A stretch of 11,142 bases of DNA. Source: Candidatus Zixiibacteriota bacterium. Lineage in GTDB: Bacteria; Zixibacteria; MSB-5A5; GN15; PGXB01. Positions 1 to 6,790 of this stretch are shown here, piece by piece. Within the stretch, counting starts at the first letter, position 1, and every line of letters starts with the position of its first letter. Under the pieces are notes generated by a model. The model ran no database searches, was not told the DNA's origin, and was given only the letters and a program-made list of their open reading frames with translations. The DNA lies in NCBI GenBank assembly GCA_026397495.1, contig JAPLUS010000161.1:1-11142 (forward strand). Direction: 5' to 3'. The translations under genes were made by a program, and so were the position numbers.

Positions 1-11
1 CTAAATATTTC

Positions 12-40
12 TTGAATATGAAATTAAAAAAGTATAGATT
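12..40 (+). promoter_or_regulatory. Possible sigma70-like promoter upstream of the PdxJ-family gene
   Basis: The first 60 bases are very A+T-rich. TTGAAT at 12-17 could be a -35 box, followed 17 bp later by TAGATT (35-40), a 4/6 match to the -10 consensus. An overlapping TATAGA (33-38) is closer to consensus but leaves only 15 bp of spacing. A G-run SD (53-57) then precedes the ATG at 64. In such A+T-rich DNA, matches of this quality arise easily by chance. No end of an upstream gene can be recognised in these bases. Confidence 0.3.
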
Positions 41-63
41 TTAAAAAATATTGGGGGATAAGT

Positions 64-798
64 ATGTCCTTAATCTCTATCAAAGTTGATTGCATAGCCG
101 CTTTAAGAGAGATCAAACATCTCAAAGAACCGGATCCGTCCCAAGCGGCTGTTATAGCGGAATTGGCCGGGGCCGATGGTATCGGTTGTCATCTGCGAGA
201 AGATCGCCGCTATATCCGCGACCGTGACCTCTATCTTCTCAAAGAGATGGTGAAAACCAAGTTAAATCTTCAAATAGCGCCGGTCGAGGATTTAATAGCG
301 AGAGCGCTGGAGGTTAAGCCGTGGATGGCAACTCTGATGCCTCTTGCGGCTGAAGATGTTATCATTCGACAGGGCGTTGATTGGGGAAATAACAGCGATC
401 TTTATTTTGAAACAGCCGCTACTCTAAAGGGGTCAGGCATCAGCGTCTCCTGTTTTATTGAGCCCGAAATTGATGATGTCAAGAATGCGGCCAGGGCTAA
501 ATTTGATGCGGTCGAATTAAATACCTTTAAATATGTTACTGCCGATACTCTTGAAAATGCCGAAATGGAATTGGATAAGCTGGAACAGATGGTCAACTTG
601 GCCACTAAGCTGAATATGGCCGTCAATTGCGGGAACGGTTTGAATTATCGCAATATCCGGCCACTGGCCGAATTGGGATTGATTGATGAATTCAATGTCG
701 GTTATTCGGTGATTGCCAGGGCCGTAATGGTCGGGCTCGAGCGAGCGGTTCGAGAAATAGTGGATATAGTTCACAATCTTTCCGAAAAAGCCGGTTGA
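64..798 (+). CDS. pdxJ: PdxJ-family (pyridoxine 5'-phosphate synthase) homologue with most active-site residues substituted
   Basis: At 244 aa this is the usual PdxJ length and aligns end to end with E. coli PdxJ, as recalled from memory. Known PdxJ condenses 1-deoxyxylulose 5-phosphate with 3-amino-2-oxopropyl phosphate in the cytoplasmic vitamin B6 pathway. Scaffold motifs are clear: DPSQAA near 24-29, AGADGI 35-40, HLREDRR 43-49 and a C-terminal IARAVMVGL near 217-225. Many functional positions differ, in E. coli numbering: Asn9 is Lys7, His12 is Cys10, Arg20 is Lys18, His52 is Tyr50, the catalytic Glu72 is Gln70, Thr102 is Ile100, the proton donor His193 is Asn191 and His216 is Tyr214. 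His45 (His43 here), Asp11 (Asp9) and Arg47 (Arg45) remain. The start has a G-rich SD (GGGGG at 53-57). Family membership is secure, but pyridoxine phosphate synthase activity is doubtful. It may be a paralogue with another reaction or a binding-only protein. Confidence 0.88.
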   Translation: MSLISIKVDCIAALREIKHLKEPDPSQAAVIAELAGADGIGCHLREDRRYIRDRDLYLLKEMVKTKLNLQIAPVEDLIARALEVKPWMATLMPLAAEDVIIRQGVDWGNNSDLYFETAATLKGSGISVSCFIEPEIDDVKNAARAKFDAVELNTFKYVTADTLENAEMELDKLEQMVNLATKLNMAVNCGNGLNYRNIRPLAELGLIDEFNVGYSVIARAVMVGLERAVREIVDIVHNLSEKAG

Positions 799-819
799 TT
801 AATATATCATTACCCCTCT

Positions 820-837
820 TTTGTCGGTGTTGTTGAT
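820..837 (+). repeat. 18-nt intergenic repeat, copy 1
   Basis: TTTGTCGGTGTTGTTGAT lies in the short gap between the PdxJ-family gene and the pseudouridine synthase gene. It matches 16 of 18 bases of a segment at 3601-3618, which sits in another short gap immediately after a stop codon. Neither downstream gene has a recognisable SD. Its function is unknown and chance similarity is possible. Confidence 0.25.
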
Positions 838-840
838 GAT

Positions 841-1833
841 ATGGAGAATTTTGATGCCAAGCGTGAAGATGCTATCATCAAGTTTAATTTTCCGACCGGC
901 CATTTTCCCGAGCGGCTTGATCGCTATATAGGACATAATCCCAAACTTAAAATTACCCGTAACCGGATTCAGAAATTAATTGAAAATGGGTTAGTAACGG
1001 TCGACGGCAAAGGGGCGCTGCATAACCATATCCTCAAAGGCGGCGAAGCAATAATTGTGAATCTGGCGCCCCCTCTCGATGTCCATATTTTGCCGGAAGA
1101 AATCCCGCTTGAAATTATTTTTGAGGATGACTATTTATTAGTGGTCAATAAGCCGGCGGGTATGGTAACTCATCCGGGGGCCGGAAATTTCAAGGGAACA
1201 TTGGTTAATGCTCTGCTCCATTATTCCAAGCGGCTTTCGCGAGTACAGGGTTTTGATCGCCCGGGCCTTGTTCATCGGCTTGATAAAAATACCAGCGGCT
1301 TGATTATAGTGGCCAAAAATGATGATATTCACCTCGAACTTCAACAGCAGTTTCAGCAAAAAACGATTAAAAAAACCTATTGGGCATTAATCTGTGGTCA
1401 TATGAAACAGGAATCAGGAATTATTGATTTGCCGATTGGACGTTCTCCTAAAGATAGAAAAAAGATGGCCGTCACGCATCAGAAAGGGCGGAAAGCCATC
1501 ACCGGATATAAACTGCTTGAGCGATTTCGCCTGTATGACTTGCTGGAGATTAATTTGTTAACCGGAAGAACTCATCAAATTAGGGTTCATTTTGCCCATT
1601 TGGGACATCCTATTTTGGGCGACTCCGAGTATGGTGGACGGCAAAAATGGCATCGAGGAATATTTTCACAGGATAGGAAATTGGCGATTGAGGCTTTGGA
1701 AATAATGTCGCGTCAAGCCTTACATGCCAAAAGTTTGAATTTTATCCATCCCGTCAGTCATAAAATAATTTCACTTGATTCCTTACTCCCACAGGATTTC
1801 CGGAATCTGCTTGATTTGTTGAAGCATGAATGA
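841..1833 (+). CDS. rluD: RluD-type (RluA family) 23S rRNA pseudouridine synthase
   Basis: The product is 330 aa, the typical length for RluD. It isomerises specific uridines of RNA to pseudouridine; RluD itself acts on helix 69 of 23S rRNA during large-subunit maturation. An N-terminal S4-like RNA-binding domain spans roughly residues 23-75 (RLDRYI, then RNRIQKLIENGLVTVDG). The catalytic domain carries VVNKPAGMVTHPG (101-113), the signature HRLDKNTSGL (145-154) with catalytic Asp148, and LTGRTHQIRVH (240-250). All expected residues are present, so the gene looks fully functional. ATG 841 is the only reasonable start, although no good SD precedes it; the 42-bp gap to the previous gene suggests co-transcription. 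RluA, RluC and RluD cannot be separated with certainty from sequence alone. The S4 domain and the length favour RluD or RluC over RluA. Confidence 0.93.
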   Translation: MENFDAKREDAIIKFNFPTGHFPERLDRYIGHNPKLKITRNRIQKLIENGLVTVDGKGALHNHILKGGEAIIVNLAPPLDVHILPEEIPLEIIFEDDYLLVVNKPAGMVTHPGAGNFKGTLVNALLHYSKRLSRVQGFDRPGLVHRLDKNTSGLIIVAKNDDIHLELQQQFQQKTIKKTYWALICGHMKQESGIIDLPIGRSPKDRKKMAVTHQKGRKAITGYKLLERFRLYDLLEINLLTGRTHQIRVHFAHLGHPILGDSEYGGRQKWHRGIFSQDRKLAIEALEIMSRQALHAKSLNFIHPVSHKIISLDSLLPQDFRNLLDLLKHE

Positions 1834-1842
1834 TGATCAATC

Positions 1843-1897
1843 GGCCAAACAAGAAGGCCTGCCGCTGACTACGACAGGCCTTCTTACCATTTTGGCC
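1843..1897 (+). terminator. Likely intrinsic terminator hairpin with an extra outer stem
   Basis: AAGAAGGCCTG (1851-1861) and CAGGCCTTCTT (1875-1885) are a perfect 11-bp inverted repeat around a 13-nt loop. The G+C core is flanked by an A-rich left side and a T-rich right side, the usual form of an intrinsic and possibly bidirectional terminator. It begins 17 nt after the pseudouridine synthase stop. An outer pair, GGCCAAA (1843-1849) and TTTGGCC (1891-1897), encloses it, giving a 55-nt compound structure. The right-hand tract is TTCTT and not a pure U-run, so termination efficiency is uncertain. It would separate transcription of the housekeeping genes from the polysaccharide locus. Confidence 0.62.
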
Positions 1898-2076
1898 ATT
1901 GCCACCTTAGACTCCCCTTTGATTGCAAGGGTTTGTTGGGATTACCAGACACTTCCTAAGCTTGATTATTTTCCTTCTCTCCGGTCAATATACTTAAAGG
2001 AAATGATAGTTTAGAATTACTATTAATGCTGAAGGGAGAGGGAGATATTTCCGAAGGGGAAAGGCCGCAATAGGGC

Positions 2077-2105
2077 TTGACTTTTGGGCCTCTTTTTGGT
2101 ATAAA
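2077..2105 (+). promoter_or_regulatory. Sigma70-type promoter of the polysaccharide locus
   Basis: TTGACT (2077-2082, 5/6 to the -35 consensus) and TATAAA (2100-2105, 5/6 to the -10 consensus) are separated by exactly 17 bp. Transcription would begin near 2112, leaving an untranslated leader of about 50 nt before the export gene at 2163. It is the best promoter match in the window and lies just where a polysaccharide operon should begin. The following genes are all on the same strand with small gaps, so it probably drives most or all of them. Confidence 0.72.
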
Positions 2106-2162
2106 ATTAGACTAACTCTTTGTGGTTTAGAGAAAACATCAGCCAATTTTGGAGGAATAATT

Positions 2163-3599
2163 GTGTCCAGGCTGGATCGGCGAGTGAAAATTTTTGTCTA
2201 TTCTGCGATCATTCTTTTTGTCTTTTTATTCATGGTTCCCGCTTTCTATTCCGACCATTGGGTGAAGGCCGAAGAAGAATCGATTTTCAGTACGGTTATC
2301 AGAGCGGACGAATATATAGTCGGTCCGGGCGATAAATTTCGAATCGATTTTTGGAATGGCTCTTTGCCATCGCTTGAATATACAATTACCCCTGAGGGGT
2401 ATTTGCTTCTGGCCTCCATGGGAAGAATCAATCTCGGCAATCTTACACTTCAAGAATCACAGAAAAGGATGGGTGATTTAATTTCTAAATTTTATCCCAC
2501 CCTGGAATACTCCGTTACCTTGATTGATGTCAGGCCGGTTAAGGTTTTGGTAACGGGGGCTGTTAGGCATCCCGGTCTTTATAGGGGGCGGGTTTCACAG
2601 AGAGTGTCAGAGATGATTGATGCCGCGGGCGGACTTATCGACGGAGCCTCACAACGGAATATTACGCTATTCAATTCCAGCAAAATTTTTAATGTTGATA
2701 TTCTCCGGTACAAACGAACCGGCGATCTGGATGTCAATCCCTATCTCTATTCCGGATATAAGATTGATGTTCCTTTTGTAACGGATTCGTCATCATTCGT
2801 TGCCGTTTCAGGTGAGGTGATTAATCCGGGTGATTTCGAATATCGAAATGGAGACAGCTTAGGCACTATGCTGGCCTTAGCAATGGGACTGACCGATTTT
2901 CATTCAGATTCGGCCATCATTTTCAGAAATGGCCAATCTTTTAGGTTGCCGATCGGTAATATCGGTCTGGTGATTTTCCCTGGAGATAAGATTATTGTTC
3001 CCGAGAGATTCCATAAAGTCGATATGGGCTTTTTTTCTATCACGGGAAAAGTGTTTATGGCAGGTTGTTATCCTCTTAGAGAGGAGATGGATCTCAGTGA
3101 AGCTCTCAAAATGGCCGGCGGTTTGGCCGAAAAGGCAAATATCTACTCTATAGCTATTTACAGAAGGCCCGGTTATAGCCTGGCGCCGGCAATGGCCGAA
3201 ACGCTGAAGACTGTTATGGGGCTATCTGGCTCGATGGATGAAAATGCCAATCTGCCCATTTCTCTGGATATTGATAAGTTTTATCCTGATCGGTTGGGAG
3301 AGGTGAAAATCGTACCCGGCGATTCCATTGTTATTCCGGTTCTGACCGGTTCAATAGGCGTCTATGGAATGGTTAATCAGCCCGGGCTGATTCCTTTTTT
3401 GGGTACAAGAATTAGCATCTCTGACCTAATAACAAGGGCGGGGGGGTATTCCAAAGGAGCCGATAAAGATATGATACAGATTGTGCGCAAAGGTTCAGGG
3501 CTCAGAATGATCGGCAATCGGAAGACCAATATTCACGATGGAGATATTGTCATTGTTCCCGAGAATCAGCGCGGAAAAAACCGGTTGAAAGATTTTTAA
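2163..3599 (+). CDS. Polysaccharide export protein with multiple SLBB repeats (OPX, Wza-like)
   Basis: The product is 478 aa, longer than E. coli Wza (about 380). Family members form the periplasmic or outer-membrane channel of Wzx/Wzy-type polysaccharide export. The N-terminus has basic residues then a hydrophobic stretch (about 10-28), consistent with a signal peptide or anchor. There is no Cys there, so it is not a typical lipoprotein like Wza. A Poly_export domain follows (about 48-122, beginning DEYIVGPGDKFRIDFW). I see four SLBB-like units, near 125-205 (VTGAVRHPGLY), 212-280 (VSGEVINPGDF), 290-393 (ITGKVFMAGCYPL, with an insertion near 336-365) and 397-467 (VYGMVNQPGLI). Each ends in a PGD or DGD turn followed by a hydrophobic strand. 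The chain stops just after the last unit, with no obvious C-terminal membrane helix. GTG is the start because GGAGGA (2151-2156) lies 6 nt upstream. Confidence 0.9.
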   Translation: MSRLDRRVKIFVYSAIILFVFLFMVPAFYSDHWVKAEEESIFSTVIRADEYIVGPGDKFRIDFWNGSLPSLEYTITPEGYLLLASMGRINLGNLTLQESQKRMGDLISKFYPTLEYSVTLIDVRPVKVLVTGAVRHPGLYRGRVSQRVSEMIDAAGGLIDGASQRNITLFNSSKIFNVDILRYKRTGDLDVNPYLYSGYKIDVPFVTDSSSFVAVSGEVINPGDFEYRNGDSLGTMLALAMGLTDFHSDSAIIFRNGQSFRLPIGNIGLVIFPGDKIIVPERFHKVDMGFFSITGKVFMAGCYPLREEMDLSEALKMAGGLAEKANIYSIAIYRRPGYSLAPAMAETLKTVMGLSGSMDENANLPISLDIDKFYPDRLGEVKIVPGDSIVIPVLTGSIGVYGMVNQPGLIPFLGTRISISDLITRAGGYSKGADKDMIQIVRKGSGLRMIGNRKTNIHDGDIVIVPENQRGKNRLKDF

Positions 3600-3600
3600 C

Positions 3601-3618
3601 TTTGTCGGTATTCTTGAT
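3601..3618 (+). repeat. 18-nt intergenic repeat, copy 2
   Basis: TTTGTCGGTATTCTTGAT begins two bases after the export-protein stop and matches 16 of 18 bases at 820-837. The following gene, like the one after copy 1, lacks a clear SD. It could be a remnant of a dispersed intergenic element, a regulatory site or chance. Only two copies are evident in this window. Confidence 0.25.
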
Positions 3619-3648
3619 TGTTATAGCCATCGGTTGACCATTTAACTT

Positions 3649-4854
3649 GTGAAATTTATGGAAGAAACAGAATTTAATCTTTGGCGATTACTTGAGATTA
3701 TTACTCTCAGGATAAAGTTTGTTATCATTTTTGTTCTGGTTATGGCTGTCATTAGCGCTATGGTCTCATTATTGTTGCCCAAATGGTACAAAGCCAGCAC
3801 CCTGCTTTTACCCCCCAAAGAGGAGAGTCTGAAATTCGGCCAGGGCGGCATTGAAGATATGATTTCCATAACTGCCGGACTGACCCTTCCGATCATGGCA
3901 ACGCCAACCGATATTTATGCTCGTATCCTAAAAAGCCGCACTATCGCCGAACGGGTTATTGCCGCTAATAATCTGGCTGCGCATTACAAGATGAAATCAA
4001 TAGTTGATATTTTGGAGGAGCTGGATAAACGCTCTGACTTTTATGTAACTGATGAAGGATTGTTGGAGATAACCTATAAGGATAAGGACCCCGGAATGGC
4101 CGCCGCTGTGGCTTCATCGTTTACCGATGAACTGTACAAAATGAACCGTGAATTTGCCACCGCGCGCGCCAGAACCATGCGCGAGTTTATTGCCGGCCGG
4201 CTTAAGGAGGTCTTCATCGACCTTGATTCCGCCCGCGTCGCACTCAGAGAATTTCAGTCGCATTATAAAGCTATCGATTTAGACCAGCAGACTCAACTGG
4301 CCATCCAAGCGGCGGTCAACCTGAAGGTGGCTTTAGCTGAAAATGAAATAGAATTAAATGTTATGGAAAAATCCTTATCCCCCACACATCCCGAGGTAGT
4401 CAATCTGCGGAGAAAAATTGAGCAAATCCGGAATCAAATTAGTAGTCTTGAATATGGTAGCCAGGACAGTTCCTATTTTAGTCTCCCGGTATCGGAAATG
4501 CCGGTCCTTAAGATAAAATTTGCGGAGTTGACGGCTAAAGTTAAAATCTCCGAGACCTTATATCAGGTGCTTTCTGAGCAGTATGAACAGGCCAAGATCC
4601 AAGAAAAGGCTAATACGCCAACTCTCTCAATTCTCGATAAACCGTATATTCCGGAACTCCCTTATCGCCCCCAGAAAACCATTATTGTGCTTATCTCTAC
4701 AGGGCTATCCTTTTTTTTGGCGATTTTTATTGTTCTTTTTCAAAATTACCTGACTAATCTGCAAAAGAACTTTCCCGAAGATTACCGCCGGATACAGCTC
4801 TTTGGAAATACCTGTTTTGGCTGGCTGCCCGGCTTTGGAATTAAGAAAAAGTAG
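3649..4854 (+). CDS. Wzz-type polysaccharide co-polymerase / chain-length determinant (no kinase domain)
   Basis: The product is 401 aa with the co-polymerase topology. One membrane segment lies at about 22-43, a large periplasmic part follows, and a second segment spans about 344-366, preceded by a proline-rich stretch (KPYIPELPYRPQK, 331-343). The periplasmic part has the Wzz-like beginning (WYKASTLLLPP) and long charged helices likely to form coiled coil (about 175-270 and 285-322). The motif SPTHPEVVNLRRKI (244-257) is common in this group. Such proteins control chain length and contact the export channel encoded just upstream. No Walker A or tyrosine cluster follows the second membrane segment, so it is not a fused BY-kinase. 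The start is uncertain: GTG 3649 and ATG 3658 are in the same frame and neither has a good SD, so the protein may be 3 residues shorter. Confidence 0.87.
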   Translation: MKFMEETEFNLWRLLEIITLRIKFVIIFVLVMAVISAMVSLLLPKWYKASTLLLPPKEESLKFGQGGIEDMISITAGLTLPIMATPTDIYARILKSRTIAERVIAANNLAAHYKMKSIVDILEELDKRSDFYVTDEGLLEITYKDKDPGMAAAVASSFTDELYKMNREFATARARTMREFIAGRLKEVFIDLDSARVALREFQSHYKAIDLDQQTQLAIQAAVNLKVALAENEIELNVMEKSLSPTHPEVVNLRRKIEQIRNQISSLEYGSQDSSYFSLPVSEMPVLKIKFAELTAKVKISETLYQVLSEQYEQAKIQEKANTPTLSILDKPYIPELPYRPQKTIIVLISTGLSFFLAIFIVLFQNYLTNLQKNFPEDYRRIQLFGNTCFGWLPGFGIKKK

Positions 4855-4889
4855 GGCTGATCACCATCTTTATAATCGATGAGGTCATA

Positions 4890-5648
4890 ATGATGAATAC
4901 CGTAATTGATAAGACCGCACGGATAGGCGAAAACACCCGATATGGCAATTTCTGTGTATTTGGCGAGAATGTGGTTATCGGTAAGGGATGTTTTATAGGG
5001 AATAATGTAGTTTTTCATAAAAGCGCGAAGATTGGCGATAATGTCCGTATTGATGATGGTGCTGTCATTGGGAAGTTTCCGATGAAAGCGGCCAATTCCG
5101 CAACCACCAAAGAACAGGAATTGCCGCCTGCTGAAATTGGTTCAGACTGTATTGTTGGCACAAATGTGGTTGTTTATCGCGGCTGCAAAATTGGCAAAAA
5201 AGTTCTGATTGCCGATCTTTCCACTGTTCGGGAGAATGTAACCATCGGCGATTTTACGATTATCGGCAGGGGGGTGGCCATTGAGAATTTCTGTAAAATT
5301 GGCCGCTACTGTAAACTGGAGACAAATGTTTATATAACCGCTCACTCGGAATTAGAAGATAGAGTCTTTGTCGCTCCCTGTGTGGCTACCTCGAATGATA
5401 ATTTTGTCGGACGCACCGAGGAACGGTTCAAACATTTTAAGGGAGTTACTATAAAAAAGGGTGGACGGATTGGCGTCAATGCGACTATTCTGCCCGGGAA
5501 GATTATTGGCCCTGATGGGCTGATAGCAGCCGGGGCAGTATTGACGCAAGATTGCCCCGCCAAGAAAATAATGACCGGTGTTCCGGCCAAGCCGATGCGC
5601 GATGTTCCCGAAGAGCAGTTGCTTGAAAATCAAGGTTGGAAAGATTAG
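4890..5648 (+). CDS. Hexapeptide-repeat (left-handed beta-helix) acyltransferase, probable amino-sugar N-acetyltransferase
   Basis: The product is 252 aa, dominated by hexapeptide repeats (for example IGENTRYGNFCVFGENVVIG and IGSDCIVGTNVVVYRGCKIG). These form a left-handed beta-helix that normally trimerises and uses acetyl-CoA or another acyl-CoA. A non-repeat loop interrupts the helix near 62-82. The C-terminal GVPAKPMRDVP (230-240) is typical of sugar acyltransferases. The gene directly precedes a sugar aminotransferase (12-bp gap). The pair fits installation of an amino group followed by N-acylation, as in WlbC/WlbB-type 3-amino-uronate or QdtB/QdtC-type 3-amino-6-deoxyhexose pathways. 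The length is nearer QdtC (about 260-270 aa) than WlbB (about 190 aa), but the exact sugar cannot be read from sequence. ATG 4890 and ATG 4893 both follow GAGGT (4881-4885), so the start may be one codon later. Confidence 0.85.
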   Translation: MMNTVIDKTARIGENTRYGNFCVFGENVVIGKGCFIGNNVVFHKSAKIGDNVRIDDGAVIGKFPMKAANSATTKEQELPPAEIGSDCIVGTNVVVYRGCKIGKKVLIADLSTVRENVTIGDFTIIGRGVAIENFCKIGRYCKLETNVYITAHSELEDRVFVAPCVATSNDNFVGRTEERFKHFKGVTIKKGGRIGVNATILPGKIIGPDGLIAAGAVLTQDCPAKKIMTGVPAKPMRDVPEEQLLENQGWKD

Positions 5649-5660
5649 AAAGAATTCTAT

Positions 5661-6761
5661 ATGCCCATACCCCTATTAGATCTGAAACGTCAATACATAG
5701 CTATCAAAGATAAACTGGATAAGGCCGTCCTTAGGGTTTTTGAGCATGGTCATTTTATATTGGGACCGGAGGTAGCGGAGCTTGAAAAGAAAATCGCCAA
5801 GACCTGCGGGGTGAAATATGGGGTGGGAGTTGCTTCGGGAACTGATGCTCTTTTGCTGTCTTTGCGAGCGGCGGGAATCGGCCCGGGCGATGAAGTCATA
5901 ACCTCCGACTTTTCCTTCTTTGCCTCGGCCGGCGTCATATCCCGCTTAGGAGCCAATCCGGTTTTTGTCGATATTGACATCGATACCTACAATCTTGATC
6001 CCGCTCAACTCGAAAGAGCGATTACACCAAAAACTAGAGCTATAATGCCGGTTTATTTATTTGGGCAATTGATGGATATGGATCCTCTTATGCGGGTAGC
6101 GCAAGAGCATAATCTTATTGTTATTGAGGATGCCGCACAAGCCATTGGCGCGACATATAAGGGATGCCGCGCCGGTTCCATTGGCCATTTGGGATGTTTC
6201 TCTTTCTATCCATCCAAGAATCTCGGCGGCGCCGGAGATGGCGGCATGGTTGTAACGGATAGTGATAATTACCATGAATTGTTAAGTATCCTTCGTGTGC
6301 ATGGCGCCAACCCCAAGTATTATCATAAAATTATAGGTTACAATTCGCGCCTGTCCACCTTGCAAGCAGCGGTTCTTCTTGTAAAACTCGATTATCTGGA
6401 AGATTGGACTGAAAAACGGCGGTCCCATGCTAAAGTTTATGATGCCGCTTTCAAGGGAACGGCAATTAAGACCCCGGTCGCCAAAGATTATTCTTATCAC
6501 ATTTATAACCAATATACCCTTGCCATTGAGAATCGCGATGAATTGGTAACCGCTCTGAAGGAAAAGAATATTGGATATGACATCTATTATCCGATTCCCT
6601 TTCATCTGCAGGAATGTTTCCGGAGTCTAGGGTATAGGAAAGGTGACTTTCCGGTGACGGAAAAAATCTCCTCTATGGTTATCTCGTTGCCGATTTATCC
6701 GGAATTAACCGTCGCCGAACAAGAGGAAGTTATTGAAACGGTAAAGGCGGTCTCAGCATAA
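5661..6761 (+). CDS. DegT/DnrJ/EryC1/StrS-family PLP-dependent sugar aminotransferase
   Basis: The product is 366 aa, full length for the family. These enzymes transfer an amino group, usually from glutamate, to a nucleotide-linked keto-sugar in the cytoplasm. The N-terminus is canonical (PIPLLDLKRQY). The cofactor site is intact: SGTDALLLSL (59-68) for the phosphate, EDAAQAIGATY (156-166) with Asp157 for the pyridine nitrogen, and SFYPSKNLGGAGDGG (181-195) with Lys186 as the Schiff-base lysine. RVHG (212-215) and YNSRL (227-231) are also typical. The style resembles the WbpE/WlbC and QdtB/FdtB group acting on 3-keto sugars. This agrees with the acyltransferase gene just upstream, but the substrate remains an inference. 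The SD is weak (AGAAAGA around 5647-5653) and the gap to the previous stop is 12 bp, so the two genes are very likely co-transcribed. Confidence 0.92.
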   Translation: MPIPLLDLKRQYIAIKDKLDKAVLRVFEHGHFILGPEVAELEKKIAKTCGVKYGVGVASGTDALLLSLRAAGIGPGDEVITSDFSFFASAGVISRLGANPVFVDIDIDTYNLDPAQLERAITPKTRAIMPVYLFGQLMDMDPLMRVAQEHNLIVIEDAAQAIGATYKGCRAGSIGHLGCFSFYPSKNLGGAGDGGMVVTDSDNYHELLSILRVHGANPKYYHKIIGYNSRLSTLQAAVLLVKLDYLEDWTEKRRSHAKVYDAAFKGTAIKTPVAKDYSYHIYNQYTLAIENRDELVTALKEKNIGYDIYYPIPFHLQECFRSLGYRKGDFPVTEKISSMVISLPIYPELTVAEQEEVIETVKAVSA

Positions 6762-6790
6762 GTTTAAAGATGCGATTTCCGGATTCTTGC

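Larger units (their letters stand above)
1834..2162. other. Gene-free spacer between the housekeeping pair and the polysaccharide locus
   Basis: This stretch of about 330 bp holds a terminator-like hairpin at its left end (1843-1897) and a sigma70-type promoter at its right end (2077-2105). The middle (about 1900-2075) has no convincing gene. It contains only small inverted repeats, such as CCCTT/AAGGG near 1916-1933 and ATAGT/ACTAT near 2005-2022, which do not match any riboswitch or leader class that I know. I looked for an ops/JUMPstart-like GGCGGTAGC element ahead of the polysaccharide genes and found none. Confidence 0.7.

Noticed and set aside
1826..2014. 62-codon open frame starting inside the pseudouridine synthase gene end
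   Set aside because: It runs straight through the terminator-like compound hairpin, has no SD, shows no recognisable domain and sits in a spacer that otherwise looks regulatory.
2061..2091. Inverted repeat AGGCC/GGCCT around the -35 box, as an operator or second terminator
   Set aside because: The arms are only 5 bp with a 20-nt separation and no clean extension, which is easily chance.
2120..2335. 71-codon open frame overlapping the start of the export gene
   Set aside because: It reads the signal and N-terminal region of the export gene in another frame, has no SD, and the export gene has a strong SD and clear homology.
64..6761. Functional link between the PdxJ-family gene (PLP synthesis) and the PLP-dependent aminotransferases
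   Set aside because: The PdxJ homologue has lost most active-site residues, and it is separated from the locus by a terminator and a new promoter, so co-regulation is not supported.
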